NCBI GenBank assembly: GCA_025766275.1
Contig: JAFKAC010000009.1
Location: 682,001-746,000, forward strand
Source: Lactarius indigo
Lineage: Eukaryota; Basidiomycota; Agaricomycetes; Russulales; Russulaceae
Length of the DNA stretch: 64,000 nt
Direction: 5' to 3'
The position numbers and the translations under genes are program-made. The notes under the pieces were generated by a model, which did no database searches, was not told where the DNA came from, and saw only the letters and a program-made list of their open reading frames with translations. Positions 1-12,672 of this stretch are shown here, piece after piece. The first letter of the stretch is position 1; the number at the start of each line of letters is the position of its first letter.

Positions 1-1569
1 CTGACTAGTTTCGGCGATGTTTCGGTAATTGATAACCGGCGCGACAAATTTCGTGTACTGATACTTGCGCATAGCACGGCATCTCCACCCAGTGCATGAA
101 ATCCTCCAAGTGCTTCCGTGCGAATGCACAATACTACGCAAATATCACATTGAAGTAAGGTGTCACCGAAATCCTCTCTCCGTCAGCGCCTTAATTCCAT
201 GATAAGAATTAATGTCAAGCTCGGCGGAATTAACGCCATCCCAGAACCCCGCGACGTCGAATTTCTTTCCGACCCCGCCAACCCAACGATGGTCATGGGT
301 GGGTCCCATCTAGAGCCCCGACTCCATTCCGTAATGCTCATCCCGCTCTTGGTTGATCAGGTGCAGATATCACCCACCCGCCTCCGGGGAACCGCGGCCG
401 CCCATCGTTCACTTCCTTAATTGGAAGTATCGATGCGAATGCAGTACAATATGCCGCTAGGATGGGGGTACAGATGAATCCACAGGAGATCATCGAGGAT
501 CTAGAGAACATGTGTGTGGTGAGCGCTTTCCTTCGTAACTTCACACGAGCGCGAATGATGACTGGACAAACTCCAGCACGTGTTCGAGCGGTACAGAGCG
601 GCCATGGGCAAATTTCCCAAGCGTATCTTGTTCTATCGCGGTAAGCAATCCGGTCTTTGTGTTCCTGCGGCTGCAGGTTAAGCGAAGGAAAAACTCCGAT
701 CCAGATGGCGTCTCCGAGGCTGAATTCAAAGAGACCCTGAGGCAGGAACTCCCCAGCATCCGAAGTACGCACACCCATTCCCCTTTGCATGCACGTTTTC
801 CTGAGACTTGTACTTTTGCCACACAGATGCATGCGCGCGGCTGAACTTCAAACCCACAATCACCCTCGTCGTCGTCGGAAAAGAGCACAAGTTCGTGTTT
901 TTCCCCGAGTCTTCTGTCCGTGCCCCCGACAACGCGCCGGCCGAAGGCTCCCGCCAACCGCGCGGGGGCGGCAGATTCGGCGGTGGTGGTGGAGGCGGCG
1001 GAGGTGGCGGCGGCGGCAACCCGAACTGTCCCCCGGGTACGGTCGTTGACACTGTCGTGACGAGTCCAGTGGAGTGGGACTTTTATCTGTGCAGCCACCA
1101 AGGGATCCTCGGCACGAGCAAGCCCGCGCACTACAACGTCCTCCTCGACGAGAACGGGTTCACGTGCGTGCTCCCGATAGGCCCCACATCACGTGCCACT
1201 GACTAATTTGGGAATTTTTTCAGGGCTGATGGTCTTCAATCGCTCTCGTACGCCCTTTGCCACGTCTACGCGCGTTGCACGCGCTCCGTCTCTGTCCCAG
1301 CTCCGGTCTTCTGTAAGCAACGGCAATCCTCGTGTTTTGCCGTCGAAATGACTCACCGCGCTGTGTCTCTAGACGCACACAATGTGTGTAGCCGGGCCAA
1401 GAACCACTACGACCCCCAAGCAGGCCAAGACCTGTTCACCGCGGCGTCGGATGTCCTGTCGTCGGCTCCGAGCCAGGCCGCCGGCGGCCAAGGCGACGAG
1501 GACCCGTGGGTCGCGGCATTTCAGCAAACTCATGAACATATGGGCGGCGAGAGGATGTACTACTGCTGA
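1..1569 (+). CDS. Argonaute, C-terminal (PIWI) part; 5' end outside the window
   Basis: Small-RNA-guided silencing protein of the RNAi pathway. Nine exons fit the family: 1-24, 75-154, 207-298, 361-518, 577-640, 705-764, 827-1163, 1224-1312 and 1373-1569; all phases agree and it ends MYYC-stop. Readable blocks in order: [102 protein letters not shown]. The slicer residues D (GADITHP), E (QEIIED), D (YRDG) and H (YAHN) are all present, so cleavage activity is plausible. A glycine-rich insert with a run of 13 Gly lies between the FFP segment and NCPPGTVVD (about 961-1020). The N, PAZ and MID domains lie upstream of the window. Its 3' end converges on the minus-strand regulator at 2040. Family assignment is very secure; the exact paralogue is unknown. 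Confidence 0.95.
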
Positions 1570-2039
1570 TTGAAAGTCGATCGTTCCCCCCCCTCCATGT
1601 AAAGCCCCCGTCAGCGCCTAGCGCGCTAGTCGCAGTCATCAATATTGAATATTTGCTACTACCAACACTGTACCCCACTATATCGATACATCGCGAAAAT
1701 CAAAAGTTGAAAACAAACCAGCGCCCGAGTAGACACGAATACATGACATGGATGAAAAAGAGGGGGTGGGAAGAAACGAACAGGGACTGATTCAATACTC
1801 AACCGGAACGAACACCAGCATGGTTTAGATAAACGAGCTGAGAGATGAGGCGGATATCATCAGTAGCGTAAACCGTACAGTATATGGTACAATGGCAGAT
1901 TCAGACTCCAGAGAACGCACTAACAGGAAACCAGGCCCGATAAATCCAGATAAATATACAGTACTTACAGAAGATCAACAACCCTACGCTATGCCTTCAC
2001 CACCTATCCCGGTCGGTTGGACTAGTACTCAAAGTGCTC
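1570..2039. other. convergent 3' intergenic region
   Basis: About 470 bases between the stop codons of the Argonaute gene (+) and the zinc-cluster regulator (-). I see no protein-coding signal here; it presumably holds both 3' UTRs and terminators. Confidence 0.5.
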
Positions 2040-5000
2040 CTATACACCACCAATCGTGCCCGCTGAGGGATCGACATTCGCATTGGCGATGTCGAGCATG
2101 TTAGACATGTACGTTACCCAGTCCTGCGTCCTGCAAACAGGCACACAGCCGTCAGCATAAGCTCCTTTCACCTCCCAAGAGTAAAAGAGCAGGAAGAATG
2201 TTTTTAAAAAAACGCACTCGAAAGTGGACGGCATTGTCGACCACATCATCATCGTGTCCTGATCGACCCCAATTTGCCCGTCCTGCAGTACGGGCGCGAA
2301 ATGCCGCAGCATCGCCTCTTGATCCGCCATCGGCACGCCATACCCGCCAAATTCCATCTCTCTCAGGTTGAACGCCCCGTTGCCAATGTCGATGCCAGGA
2401 GGGGGCTTAAAGTCCGGTGCAACGGTGTGAAAGCCATTTTGCGGGGAGCTAGGTGTCGTCGAGGCGGATGCAGAGGTCGATGCGGACATGTCGTACAGCC
2501 CGCCCGTGCCGAGCGCCATGCTAATTTCAGACGCGGACAAGGGTAGCGCCCCGTTTCCGTTGCTGTTGACAGACATCGTCGGAGCGGTAGTAAAGCCGGC
2601 AGAAGCAGAACGTGGAGACGAAGCCCAAAAAGACGCAGCAGACGTGGGTATTCGCGCGGAAGGCGTGGACGTCAGCGTAGTAGGTTCAATCGCCGCAGTG
2701 TTGCCTAATCCGCTCGACCCGCCAAGAGGGATGTAACCCCCTTGATATGGCTTTGGAAGGAGTGAAGTTTGCTGGGCGGAGGGTGGTGGGCGAGAAGGAG
2801 CGTGATACATATCGGACGAAATTGCAGATACAAGCGTAGAAGATGACATGGGTGCGGACGGAGGGGGTGCGACCGCACTTAGCTGCGTAGATACTAGGCG
2901 CTGCGGAATGTCGGCCGGCACACTCGGCACTTCTGGATATGCAGGAGGGTTCGTTTGGGAAGAGCGCCGCGGGTATTGGGACGGAGCGACAACCGACTGT
3001 TGACTCTCATCATCAGAGTCCTCGCGCTCGCGCTTATGTGAAGGAGGGCTCGCTGCAGGTACCGTGAGATTGCCGGCAGTAGTCAAATCAGTGAGCAGGT
3101 CACTACCGAAATTCGTGGGTGTCTATGTTGGCACGATATTTGAGAAACCAACGCACCGAAGTCGCCCGGCAACAGACCATCGAGACTCGGCCGTCTCTAG
3201 CACCATCATACACTTTCGGACGTCCTGCATTTCCCTCACTGGGTCAAGTGTTGTGCCCGATCTCTTCGCGCCCCATAAGCTCAGAAGAAGAATGACGGCC
3301 GAAACAAATGCAGGCAACTGCGCGAACAACGACCTTGACATAAACAAACGCTCGAAGTCTGACGAACGAGAATGCACGCACGACAATACTTGGCGAGGTC
3401 TGGATTGGATACCTTTTGCGCAAAGTATCTGCAACGTGGCTATATGCACGGGCGGCGCTCGCACAGATTGCGAGTGCTGCGAAAGACAAAGAACTCCCTT
3501 TGCGAGAAGACGGGATGAATGGACGGTGGATTGTGATCTGTATAAAGTAGTAGGTGGAGCGCAGAGAAGCAGACTGGACAAAGAAAGTCTGATTCTCGCG
3601 TTTGGGATCCCAGCGCACTATATAATGCTGGGTCAGCACCGAAAACCCTTGGATGTATGCAGAGATTGAACCTACAGTGATCTGGAATCGAGTCAAACCA
3701 ATTGTTTAGGGCCGAGTCGAGCTCCGTAACAATGTGCTCTTCCCAGCCCTTTTCGCGTCCACGCCAGCCTGTCATGAGTGTAGATTTGCTGAGCGAATAC
3801 TGTGAAAAATGTCACGAAGTCACTCCGGTGATCACAAAGTAAAAGGACTGACGATGGTGCGAAGGGCGTGGGAATGCAACAGGTTGACCTTGATGAGGTA
3901 ATTAAAGTATGAAACCTTGCTTGGCTTTCCCGGGGGTTGTTTGAACGCCAGCGCCGGATCAGAATGTTCCCAATACTCATCATCGCACTCGATCGGGAGG
4001 TCGACGTCATGGCTTGGGACCAGCCCGGATCAGTGAATCACATACCCGAGTACCAGAAGCACGGAAAGGCCTACCTTTCCTCCGTCATCGCGCAAGGTCG
4101 GCCGAGGGAAGAGCTCGACCAAATATCGAGCATGAGGAGTACCCTGTTGTCTCTGAGCTCAACACGAGAGACACAGTCAAGTATGGGGTGTGACGCCTAC
4201 CAGAATGCACGTTTCCAGAGCTCGTCCTCAACCGTCGGACGAGCATTGGGTGGTCGTCTTCGGTGAGCGCCGACATCCTGTGCAAGCCGCAGACCAATGC
4301 CGACCATTATCCAGCCTTCTTGAGGTGGAAGCGAACCGTGGACATAGATCACAGCAAGCTATAACAGTGGTACGGGATCAGCAGCCCAGATACATGTCAA
4401 CCAAACTGATAGGGCTACGCACTGCGGCGACTTGCAGGTCATAGAGCTCAGGCCCAGACAAGACGGTACAAGAGAAAGGTTCGACTTGTTTAAACCACTT
4501 CCAACCTGCGGAATGCCAGTGACCGTTCGCCAAGAGAACCCGGGGGTCACGTGAGTACCTCGAAGCGGTGGCACAGACGAGTAACACAAGTGAGCCAAAT
4601 TTTTCATCCCGCAAGTGAAAGCCATCTCCGAAAGCCCTCATGAACGTGGGCTGATGTAGCAATGGTACCATCGGCGCAAGAATATTGAAATAGAGCTTGA
4701 TCAGATCCGCAAGGAGATCTGGCTCTGGGAAGTCAAACCGGCGTCTAGTAGACTGGAAGCGGCCAAGTTCCCACTGAGGAAAACAATCAGGAGACCGTGT
4801 GGAGAGAGAAAAGTTGGTAGAAACTGACAGGATGGAGATACCAGAATTCGTGTCTGCGCTGTTGGCGTATTTCAGGATCAATGCCCGTGGGTTCCCCACT
4901 GGAGGAGGCCTCTGATTTCACGGTCATGGCGGTGCGCATAAGAGATATGCCGCTAGATTTGCCAAAGTACCTTCGTGGGTTGGGCCTGATACAGAGCCTC

Positions 5001-5787
5001 CTGAGACTGTTGAGAAGATGGTCTGTGCCGTACTTGGCGTCTGCTTCGCTGTCGTCACTATAGCCTTCGAACGTCTCCGGAGTAGGGAGGGAGGCATCGT
5101 TGGCGCTGTTTGCTACAGGTGACTGCCCTTCTGTTGTCTCGTCTCCAGGCTGGAAGCCGCGAGACCAGCGATCCAGCTCCATTTCTTGAGATAAGTCGCC
5201 GTCTGGGTATAGCTGGGACGAAAGCGATAAGAGGCAAGGGGCCACGGGACACGAGAGGGAGGGACATACACGTGATATCATACCCTCCATTTTTTCGAGA
5301 CGGGTCTCGAGACTGTCGACAAATCTTGAAGTAACGAGAATGAGCGACGAGTAGATCTTAAGCATGCGGATGAGGATACCTTTTGGGGGGTCCTCGCACC
5401 TTTTGGGAGGCAGAGCGCTCAATTACGGATGCGGGAATAGATCGGTAGAGGAGTGCGTACCTTTGTGGACTCTGTAAAGATGCAATCAGCGCCAGAGGAT
5501 GTACAATGCGAGCATTTTGAGTTGGATTGTGTTCCATCACCTGTATAATATCAGAATATCGGTAAGAGACGTGGCAGTGAAGAAAGAAGGGCGCATACAA
5601 CGAACTATCATGAAAGAAAATGACAGTATGAGTAAAAAGAGGGGTAAATGGGGATAGTTATCGACAGACTCTTTTTCTGTCTACATCGGTCGCACGCTCT
5701 TTGGTTTTGAATGCGACGCCGCTTTGAAGAACTCGGGTGGAGAGGAGGAGTAGCGAGCACGTTGTCTTCGTCTGATGACTGATTCAT
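2040..5787 (-). CDS. Zn2Cys6 transcription factor with fungal-specific regulator domain (copy 1)
   Basis: Nuclear DNA-binding regulator; target genes unknown. The start ATG is at 5787 (MNQSSDEDN). Exon 1 (5670-5787) ends at CDRCRQKK. A 6-nt micro-exon (5599-5604) supplies IR and part of the third Cys. Exon 3 (5461-5540) gives DGTQSNSKC, then CSHC, then the sixth Cys, completing the six-Cys cluster. Exon 4 (5380-5417) and the next exon give RGPPK and the coiled-coil linker FVDSLETRLEKMEGM. The central region has the regulator-domain signatures FFGK-like YFGKSSG, FPEPDLLADLIKLYF, LLHQPTFMRAF, SRDPRVLL and GWIMVGIGLRLAQDVGAHRR. The C-terminus is Ser/Pro/Ala-rich and ends ...DPSAGTIGGV-stop. I checked only part of the roughly dozen splice junctions; in those I saw no lesion. 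It is paralogous to the gene at 8605-12062 and has the same orientation. Confidence 0.88.
5599..5604 (-). other. 6-nt micro-exon inside the Zn2Cys6 cluster (copy 1)
   Basis: On the minus strand an acceptor (gatag) is followed by TTCGTT and then a donor (gtatg). Joined to the last A of exon 1 and to GT-GAT-GGA of exon 3 it reads K-I-R-C-D-G, which restores the canonical third cysteine. Skipping it would leave K-S-D-G and only five cysteines. Confidence 0.8.
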
Positions 5788-6047
5788 GGCAGTCAAGAGT
5801 TACTAGCCGAATCTCAGTTAACTGAATCCGGCCTCGGTTATGAGCCGCCCGACGTCGGCCCGGTTCAGTCAGTCCGAAAGGGCCGACAACGGACTCAGGG
5901 AAAGAAGAACTCTGTTTGTGCCTTTTTTTTTATTAGTCCATCGTCGTCTCGTGCGTCTCGTGCCATTCTCGTGCCCCTGCCGAGTCTGTCTGACTTAGTC
6001 CTCTCTTTTTCCGCTCTCCCCTCCTTCCCCCCATTGCTTTGTCACAC

Positions 6048-6752
6048 ATGTTCTCCTCACGACAACTTCCCACTCCACTCTCCGTCCTCCTCTTCGTCAC
6101 CCTCCTCCCCCTTGCAGCGCATGGTTGTGCGTAATAGTCCCCCCGTGCCATCTCACCACTCCGTGATTCTAATCCGTCGTTGTTCCAGATTTCCAAGTGA
6201 CGGCCCCCACCAAGGGCATCGAATGGGCCAACGGACAAACCTATCCCGTGACCTGGACGAAAGGCCTCCTCGACGGGGTCGATTTCGTTGACCTCGAGCT
6301 CACAAGAATGAGCTCTGACGGGCTAATATTGGTCGCCCGCGATGGTGCGTCCCGAGTCCTCATCACGACCCCCATTCATCCGTTCCATCTTGACCATTTA
6401 TTTTCTACTACTAGTACCCTCATCAACCGGTGGCCTCAACATTGCACTGAACTCAGTACCCGCTGGCGACGACTACTTCCTCCTCGTCCTCAACAGCACA
6501 CACGGCATCATGTACGCCACCTCGCAGCCGTTCTCCATCGTCAACTCGGGCTCGAGCAACTCCTCCGCCCAGCCCATAGCCTCCAAGCCGACCGTGACCC
6601 TCAGCGGCGGGCCCAACCCAACGGCTCAGTTCGCCGCTACCTTCGGGTCCTCGTCTGGCGCTGTGCGCGCGTGGCACCCCAAACCCGCGGCAGTCCTATC
6701 GGCGTGTTTCATCTCGCTGGCGATGTTTGCCGGTGCCATCGCGGTGTTGTAA
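6048..6752 (+). CDS. small secreted, Ser/Thr-rich, probably GPI-anchored surface protein (Kre9/KNH-like N-domain)
   Basis: Predicted cell-wall or plasma-membrane protein of 190 residues from three exons (6048-6126, 6189-6344, 6415-6752). MFSSRQLPTPL plus a hydrophobic stretch ending PLAAHG is a signal peptide. The mature start has FQVTAPTKG, WANGQTYPVTW and later GLNIALNSVPAGDDYFLLVL and SQPFSIV. This is the layout of the fungal Ser-Thr-rich GPI-anchored membrane family, whose single beta-sandwich domain resembles Kre9/Knh1. A Ser/Asn/Pro/Thr-rich linker follows, then a hydrophobic C-terminus (AVLSACFISLAMFAGAIAVL) that fits a GPI-attachment signal. For intron 1 the donor GTGCGT was preferred over GTTGTG three bases upstream. 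The gene sits alone between the two zinc-cluster regulators, on the opposite strand. The exact role is not known. Confidence 0.8.
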
Positions 6753-8604
6753 GACCGAAACCGGGGCTTCTTAGCCCGCCTTCTCGTGGGCCCCTTCGTG
6801 TATGTGTGCCAGCGCACACGCATATCGCTCACTCGTTCCCCTGTCCGTTCTTTATCGTTTCTTCCGTTGGTGTATTCAAAGGACCCTGGGGGTTATCACC
6901 CTAAGATATACGGCCAAATTATTTTTGTTTTTTCCTCTTCTTACGGACAGGGTCAGCACATAATGCATGGGTGCTTATCATACCTAGATCTTGTTATCCC
7001 TTACCATCCACTCTATACCCTCACCCGCTGCTACAGGAGGTACAGTACTGGGCAACAGCCCTTTATCGAACACTGCCACATTCATCACGACATGTGACAT
7101 CCGCGGGAGAATTTTTTTGACAGGCCCCCTTCTGTCTCGTTCGTCGTCGACGTTCCATGTTCCATATGCGCGCTCATAAATCAAAAGGACAACACATTCG
7201 ATTCACCCCTGCAAGCGAAGGTTTTTTCTCCTGCCCTTATCTCAAACTTTTTTTTTGTTACATTACATTACATACCTCTAAACTTACGCGAAAAGGCCCA
7301 AAACCTCTGTATAGTTATCCCCATATTGAACAGAACCAACTCGAAAAGGAAGAATGATGAAACGCCAAGATGAAAACCGATCCTTACGACGAATTTACTA
7401 TAAGCGGAATTCCAAAAACGAAAAAGAAAGGGTGATTGGGGGGGAAAGCAAACACACGGTCCACGCCGCGCTTATTGAGCCCTACCTTGACTCGGAGCCG
7501 TGTGGGAAAGTAGTGGAAACGGCCAGGTTGGCGATCACATGCGAATGAGACCGGGATGACCCTCCGGTACGACGCTACGACCGGAGCACGATCGAGAGAC
7601 TCGCCTCCGGATGCGATCTGACATGACCACCACCACAAGGAGATTTTTCTGCGAGTTAAGTTAGCACAACACGCGGACCATCGTTTGCCTTAATTCTTCC
7701 CACGGACGACGACGACTTCTGTGTGTCCATCAATTACTGTATAGGCAAACAGCGATTGGAACTGAAAAAGGAGAAAAAGATCGACTTAGAGGCTGCGTAG
7801 ATGAGTACATTAATCAATTGATGAATTTATGATCTATAGGATCCATTGATCGACAGGTACTGTACGTGCGGGCGGAGAACTCGGGCAGTGCTACTACTAG
7901 TGGTGGAGCACTACAAACTCACAACACAGCTCGGACAGTCACTATCAGAGCCCCTATCGGGGAATGAGCGCTGCCCGCGAGTTCGGTAGTATTAGTGTGT
8001 TGGCACGGATGCACAGATACTTCTACAGCAGTACTGTAAGTACAGTGAGCGGGAGTATTGAGTACTAGTACAATAAATGATAAGAGTAAGCAGGCTTTCT
8101 GTCAATTCTACGGCCGCCAGCAACGCCATTAGTTAGGCCACCATCATTTGCCGGTCGTGTGTGGTGTGAACGGTTTGGTCTAGGTCGTGATCGCGCGATC
8201 CACTGGGTAGTGGGGTACAGCACAGTATCTCACGCGCCACGCGTTCCTGTAATCCTGTTTGGGAGGAAGAAGGGAAGGGGGGATAGCTGTGATCGTCCAA
8301 AGTGGGAAGAAAGAAAAATATGGAGACTATAGTATGCGGATCGTAAGGACATGCGAGAGCTTAGTGGACCGGTCCCTGGCCCGACCTCCCAGATGTCATC
8401 GCCACTTGCGGGTGTGTTGAGTGCGGATTTGAGGAGCGATGAGTTGAATGTGCCGTGTGCGCCAGGCCAGTCACGTTCGAGATATACGCGCCCCAGTCCT
8501 CAAGCCTACAAAATCAAGCAAAAAAAAACCGACGGCAGAAAAAAACCAATCGAGAGAACAAAACAAAAAAACACAAAAAGAACAAAAAAAAAAAACACAA
8601 TTTG
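6753..8604. other. intergenic region, no gene seen
   Basis: Between the surface-protein stop and the 3' end of the second regulator. Short open frames lack family resemblance or splice-compatible extension. It contains an A-rich tract (about 8519-8598) and short T- and A-runs near 7245 and 7330, probably UTR or terminator sequence. Confidence 0.5.
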
Positions 8605-11600
8605 TCAGCCTATCGTCGTCATCCCCAGCTGCTGCCACACGGCGGCGCCCGCGGCAAAGTGTCCGCCAGCGCTGCCGTGACCAGCACTGGGCGGAAACGG
8701 AAACACGAACTCGTAGCCGGTGGGCACCGTCTGCCACATATCTACATCACCACCCTGCCCCTGCTGCCCCTGGCCCTGCGCCGCGGTCGAAGTCGAAGCG
8801 TCGAAAGACGCAACGAATGCATTGAAGGCGTCCGTGGTCGGCGGTGTCCCGTACGATGCCGGCTGCTGGTGCGCTGCTGCGTACATCGACGCCGCATGGG
8901 GGTGTTGTTGCGCGTGTGCTTGATGCCGGTGCGCGTGCGGCGCGAGCCACGGCTCCGCGGTTTGGAACACGTGACCCGGTACGGGCACGCGCGCTAGCTC
9001 GTCGCTATGCGTCGGCAGGTGCGCATATGCGAAGCTCTGTGCCGGTGGCTGCGCGGACGGAGGTAGGATGTCCGCAGGCGGCTGTCCGAACGCGTCTGAC
9101 GGATGCGAGTAGAGCGGGTCGACGTATGGCGTGCCAAGGCTGCTTGTTGGTGGCGAGACGGACACGCGCTGTGTAGGCTGCTGCGGTGCCTTTGAGGGCC
9201 CTGGCGCCCGGCTACTCGTGCTTGCACTTGCGCTGGACTGCATTGAGACAGGGCTGTCCGAGTCGCGCTCGCGCTTCGCAGAAGGCTGGCTTGGCTGTGG
9301 CAGAGGGAGATCGCCGACGGATGCTAGCTCATAGAGCACGTCCCTGTCACAGGCGTGTTAGCAACCAGTGCAAATAAATTGAGAATGGCAAACACACCAC
9401 AGTCGCCCTGCGGCGTGCCATCTGGGTATGAGATTCAGTCGGGAAAATATTAATGATCGAACCGGCACGCACCGTACTTCGGCCGCCTGGAGCACAGCCA
9501 TGCACTTGTGGACATCCTCCATCTCCTTGACAGGATCGGGCACGCCCCCAGTGCGCTTAGCACCCCATATACTTAGGAGAAGGACAATACCGGCAGTAAA
9601 TGCAGGGATCTGCGGAGGCAAGGTCAGCTCCGAGTTAGACTGTTACGTAACCTAAACCTATGCGTGCCTGGGAGTGCGAGGAAGGGTACTGCGGGGCTCG
9701 ACGGCGCTGAAGATCTACCACATGCGCGCATGAGCGGGCCGCATTAGTGCAGATCGCAAGCGATGGGAACGATAAAGGAGAAGGTTTCCGCGGTGACGGT
9801 ATGAATGGGCGATGCACGAGAATTTGCAGGTGATAGTAATGGCTGTAAAGGCTTGCGGACTGTAAAAACCAGACGAGTTCTCTGAAATTCTGACCAGTTG
9901 TGTCCCATTTAACTGATTGAGACGTTCAGCAAACATTACGAGACGCTCATGGGAAAAGGACTCACGATGATTGGGTACGGTGTCAATCCATTCGTTAAGT
10001 GCAGAGTCAAGCTCTGCTACGATATGCTGCTCCCAATGCGGACCCACAAACCCAAGAAAAATCTTCGACTTATTGATCGAATACTGTAAGATGCCATGAG
10101 CACCGAATCACGAAAACGATGAGAGGCACGTGACTCACGATGGTCCTCAATGCGACGGCCAAGATTTGATTGAGCTTGATGAAACAAACAAAGTACGAGA
10201 GCACCGAGGGTTTCCCAGGCGGCTGCTTGAACGCCTGCTCCGGGTCTTGCTCGTTCTCCCAATATTCGTCATCAATTTCCGTCGGCATGTCAACGTCAAA
10301 GCTGACACATAATCGTGAGACTCAGAAGAAAGCAGAATCGACCTAACATACTCTTCCTCTTGGATTGCGCATGGCCGACCAAGAGACGCGCTCATCAACC
10401 TATCCACGATGACAAGAACCCTAAGGAAGAAAGGCTATCACGCAGATTTCTAAACAGAAAAAGGTCCTTAATACGAACCAGAACGTGCGACGCCATTGCT
10501 CATCTTCGGCCAAGTCCGCCTTGTTGTACACCCTCTTGCGGTGCCTTCCAACGTCCTGAAGAAGCCGGAGACCGACTCCGATCATCGTCCAACAGGACTG
10601 AGGCGCTGAGCACCCCTGCAAGAACAAGCACGCGAGCTGTACACGGGGCGCGTGGTGCATCAGCCCAACCAGCACTTACACACGCGGCCAAAGCGATGAC
10701 GCACCGCATACATCTGTACGTCATAGAGAACTGGGGGGCCCATAAGGCTCCGGCGGAGCATCTGGACCTGGCTGAACCATTTCCAACCCGAGGAATGCCA
10801 GGCGGTCGAGCCCTCGAGCAGCACGCGAGGATCATCAGAGTAGCGCGAGGCGCACGCGCACAGGCATAGAAGCACACTCGCAAATGCCTGGTCGCGGAAG
10901 TGGAGACCGTCACGTAGGTGGCGCTCGAAGGTCTGGCGGTGGAGGAGCGGCAGGAAGAGGTTGATGCGCGAGAAGTACAAGTCGACGAGGTGGTCGATTA
11001 GGTCTGGTTCCGGGAACGTGTATTCTGGGGTGTCGAACTGAAACGCGCCGCGTTCCCACTGATTGTTATTATTTATCAAGTCCAGTGAGCCGGGCGGACA
11101 GCGCGGGATAGTAGTACGACCCACAGAATGTCGTGCCCAAAACTCGGGTCGGCGGTTGGCCATGTGAGCGCGCATATGATCCTCCGTGCCATGGTATTCG
11201 GATTTGAGATCGAGGGCAGTTTGAACGAGGTTAGCGCCACTGGATTTGCCAAAGAAGCGGTAGCTCAGATTTAAGTCATGTAAGTTCTCTTGAAGCGACT
11301 GTAGCTGGGCAGCGTTCATGTCGACATATTCGTCGTCACTTGCGTCTAGCTCGTGGTCACCCGGGTCATCTGGTAAGTTGGAACCGTGCTGGGACGTTGA
11401 TCCCGACGGTCGGTAGGAGGGGGTACCAGGCTTGTTTTGAAGAGAGCGTGATAAGGAGTCTCGAACGAAACTTTGTCGATCAAGTGGTGCCCCCAGCTCT
11501 TGCGAAAAATCGGCGTCGGGACACAGCTAGATGGGGTTAGAGAGGAGAGACATGGTGGAGCCTCAATGGAGAACGCACCCGTTGAAGAAGCCCCTCCATC

Positions 11601-12062
11601 TTTTCTAGTCGTGCCTCGAGACTTTCTACGTACCTTGAAGATCCATGGAATTGGAACAAATAGACAAACATCAGACCAGACCACGCACCCTTTCGGAGGT
11701 CCTCGTTTCTGATACGGCGGGTAAGGGTTTAGATATATAGAACGTCCTAGGAGTGCGTACCTTGGCCGCTTCTTCGTACTTGCACTCAAAGTTGTATGCA
11801 GAACAGTTGGAACACTTGTTTCCCGGCATTTGGCTGCCGTCACCTATTTAGTACCGTCAGGAACGGTGGGAGGCAAAAGGAGACACAAGGGACCGTACAC
11901 CTGACTGAAAAAGGGGTCAGCTAGATGCGACGAGCAGAATGGGAGAACGATTGTACTTTTCTTTCGACGGCATACATCACACGCTCGCTGTACTCTTCTC
12001 TTCTTCGCGCTGCGAGTGGCGGTGTTCTCTGCGTCGTTGTTATCTTCTTCTGCAGACGACAT
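8605..12062 (-). CDS. Zn2Cys6 transcription factor with fungal-specific regulator domain (copy 2)
   Basis: Paralogue of the regulator at 2040-5787, same orientation. Start ATG at 12062 (MSSAEEDNND). The zinc cluster runs from RACDVCRRKK through a 6-nt micro-exon (11899-11904) to DGSQMPGNKCSNC and YNFEC, giving all six cysteines. RGPPKG and a coiled coil (LEARLEKMEG) follow. The central domain shows RFFGKSSGANLVQTALDLKS, FPEPDLIDHLVDLYF, LPLLHRQTFERHL, FASVLLCLCACASRYSDDP, WTMIGVGLRLLQDVGRHRK and WEQHIVAELDSALNEW. The tail is Gln/His/Ala/Pro-rich with QGQGQQGQGG and ends QQLGMTTIG-stop at 8605. That composition is common in activation regions. Junctions inspected are intact. DNA target and pathway cannot be read from the sequence. 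Confidence 0.88.
11899..11904 (-). other. 6-nt micro-exon inside the Zn2Cys6 cluster (copy 2)
   Basis: Minus strand: acceptor ttttcag, then TCAGGT, then donor gtacgg. Together with the A ending the previous exon and GT starting the next, it reads K-I-R-C-D-G. It has the same position, phase and length as the micro-exon of the first regulator. Confidence 0.8.
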
Positions 12063-12672
12063 ATTTGTAGGGGTAGAGTTGTGTTATGGGAGTTACCAAG
12101 TGGATGGAAGACAAAGCTGAGAGAGTTGTGGAGAGACCCCTAAACCATGAGGGTTGTATGTGTTGGTTTTATTCGGGAACAGCGTCTGCCGGGGAGTGAC
12201 GCAGCCCTTTCCCCGGGATCAGTCGATTGGCTCACTAAAGACAATCAAATTCTAACAAAATGACTCGACCTCCGGGAAAAAAAAAAAAATCGCTCGTCCA
12301 TGGGATATTAATAAAAGGCAGTGAAGGCAGAGGGTTATTACCTGTACTAAATTGCATAATTTATATACGATTCTGCGCAGCTTTTCGACGTTACGGCTGG
12401 CTGGCAACATTCCCGCGCATTAAATTTCCGGTGCACAGCAAAACGAATGGTGCCTGACCAAGCGTTCTAACAACCTTTTTTGACGGAATCTTCTATCTAT
12501 ATACACCGTGATGATCATGAGATGAGATGACTGGGATAACTTAGTCCCCAATGACAGTCCCTTCCCACTTTCCCTTCTGTTGTGACATCCGTTCGGAGTC
12601 AATTGTGCTGCGCTACCTTCAAGTTGCTGCGCTCGCTGCTAGTACTAGCACGTCGTGCAGGCGTTCATTACA

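Noticed and set aside
541..1131. 196-codon minus-strand frame with poly-proline
   Set aside because: It is the antisense of the Argonaute exons; the poly-Pro run is the complement of the Gly tract. No introns or family match.
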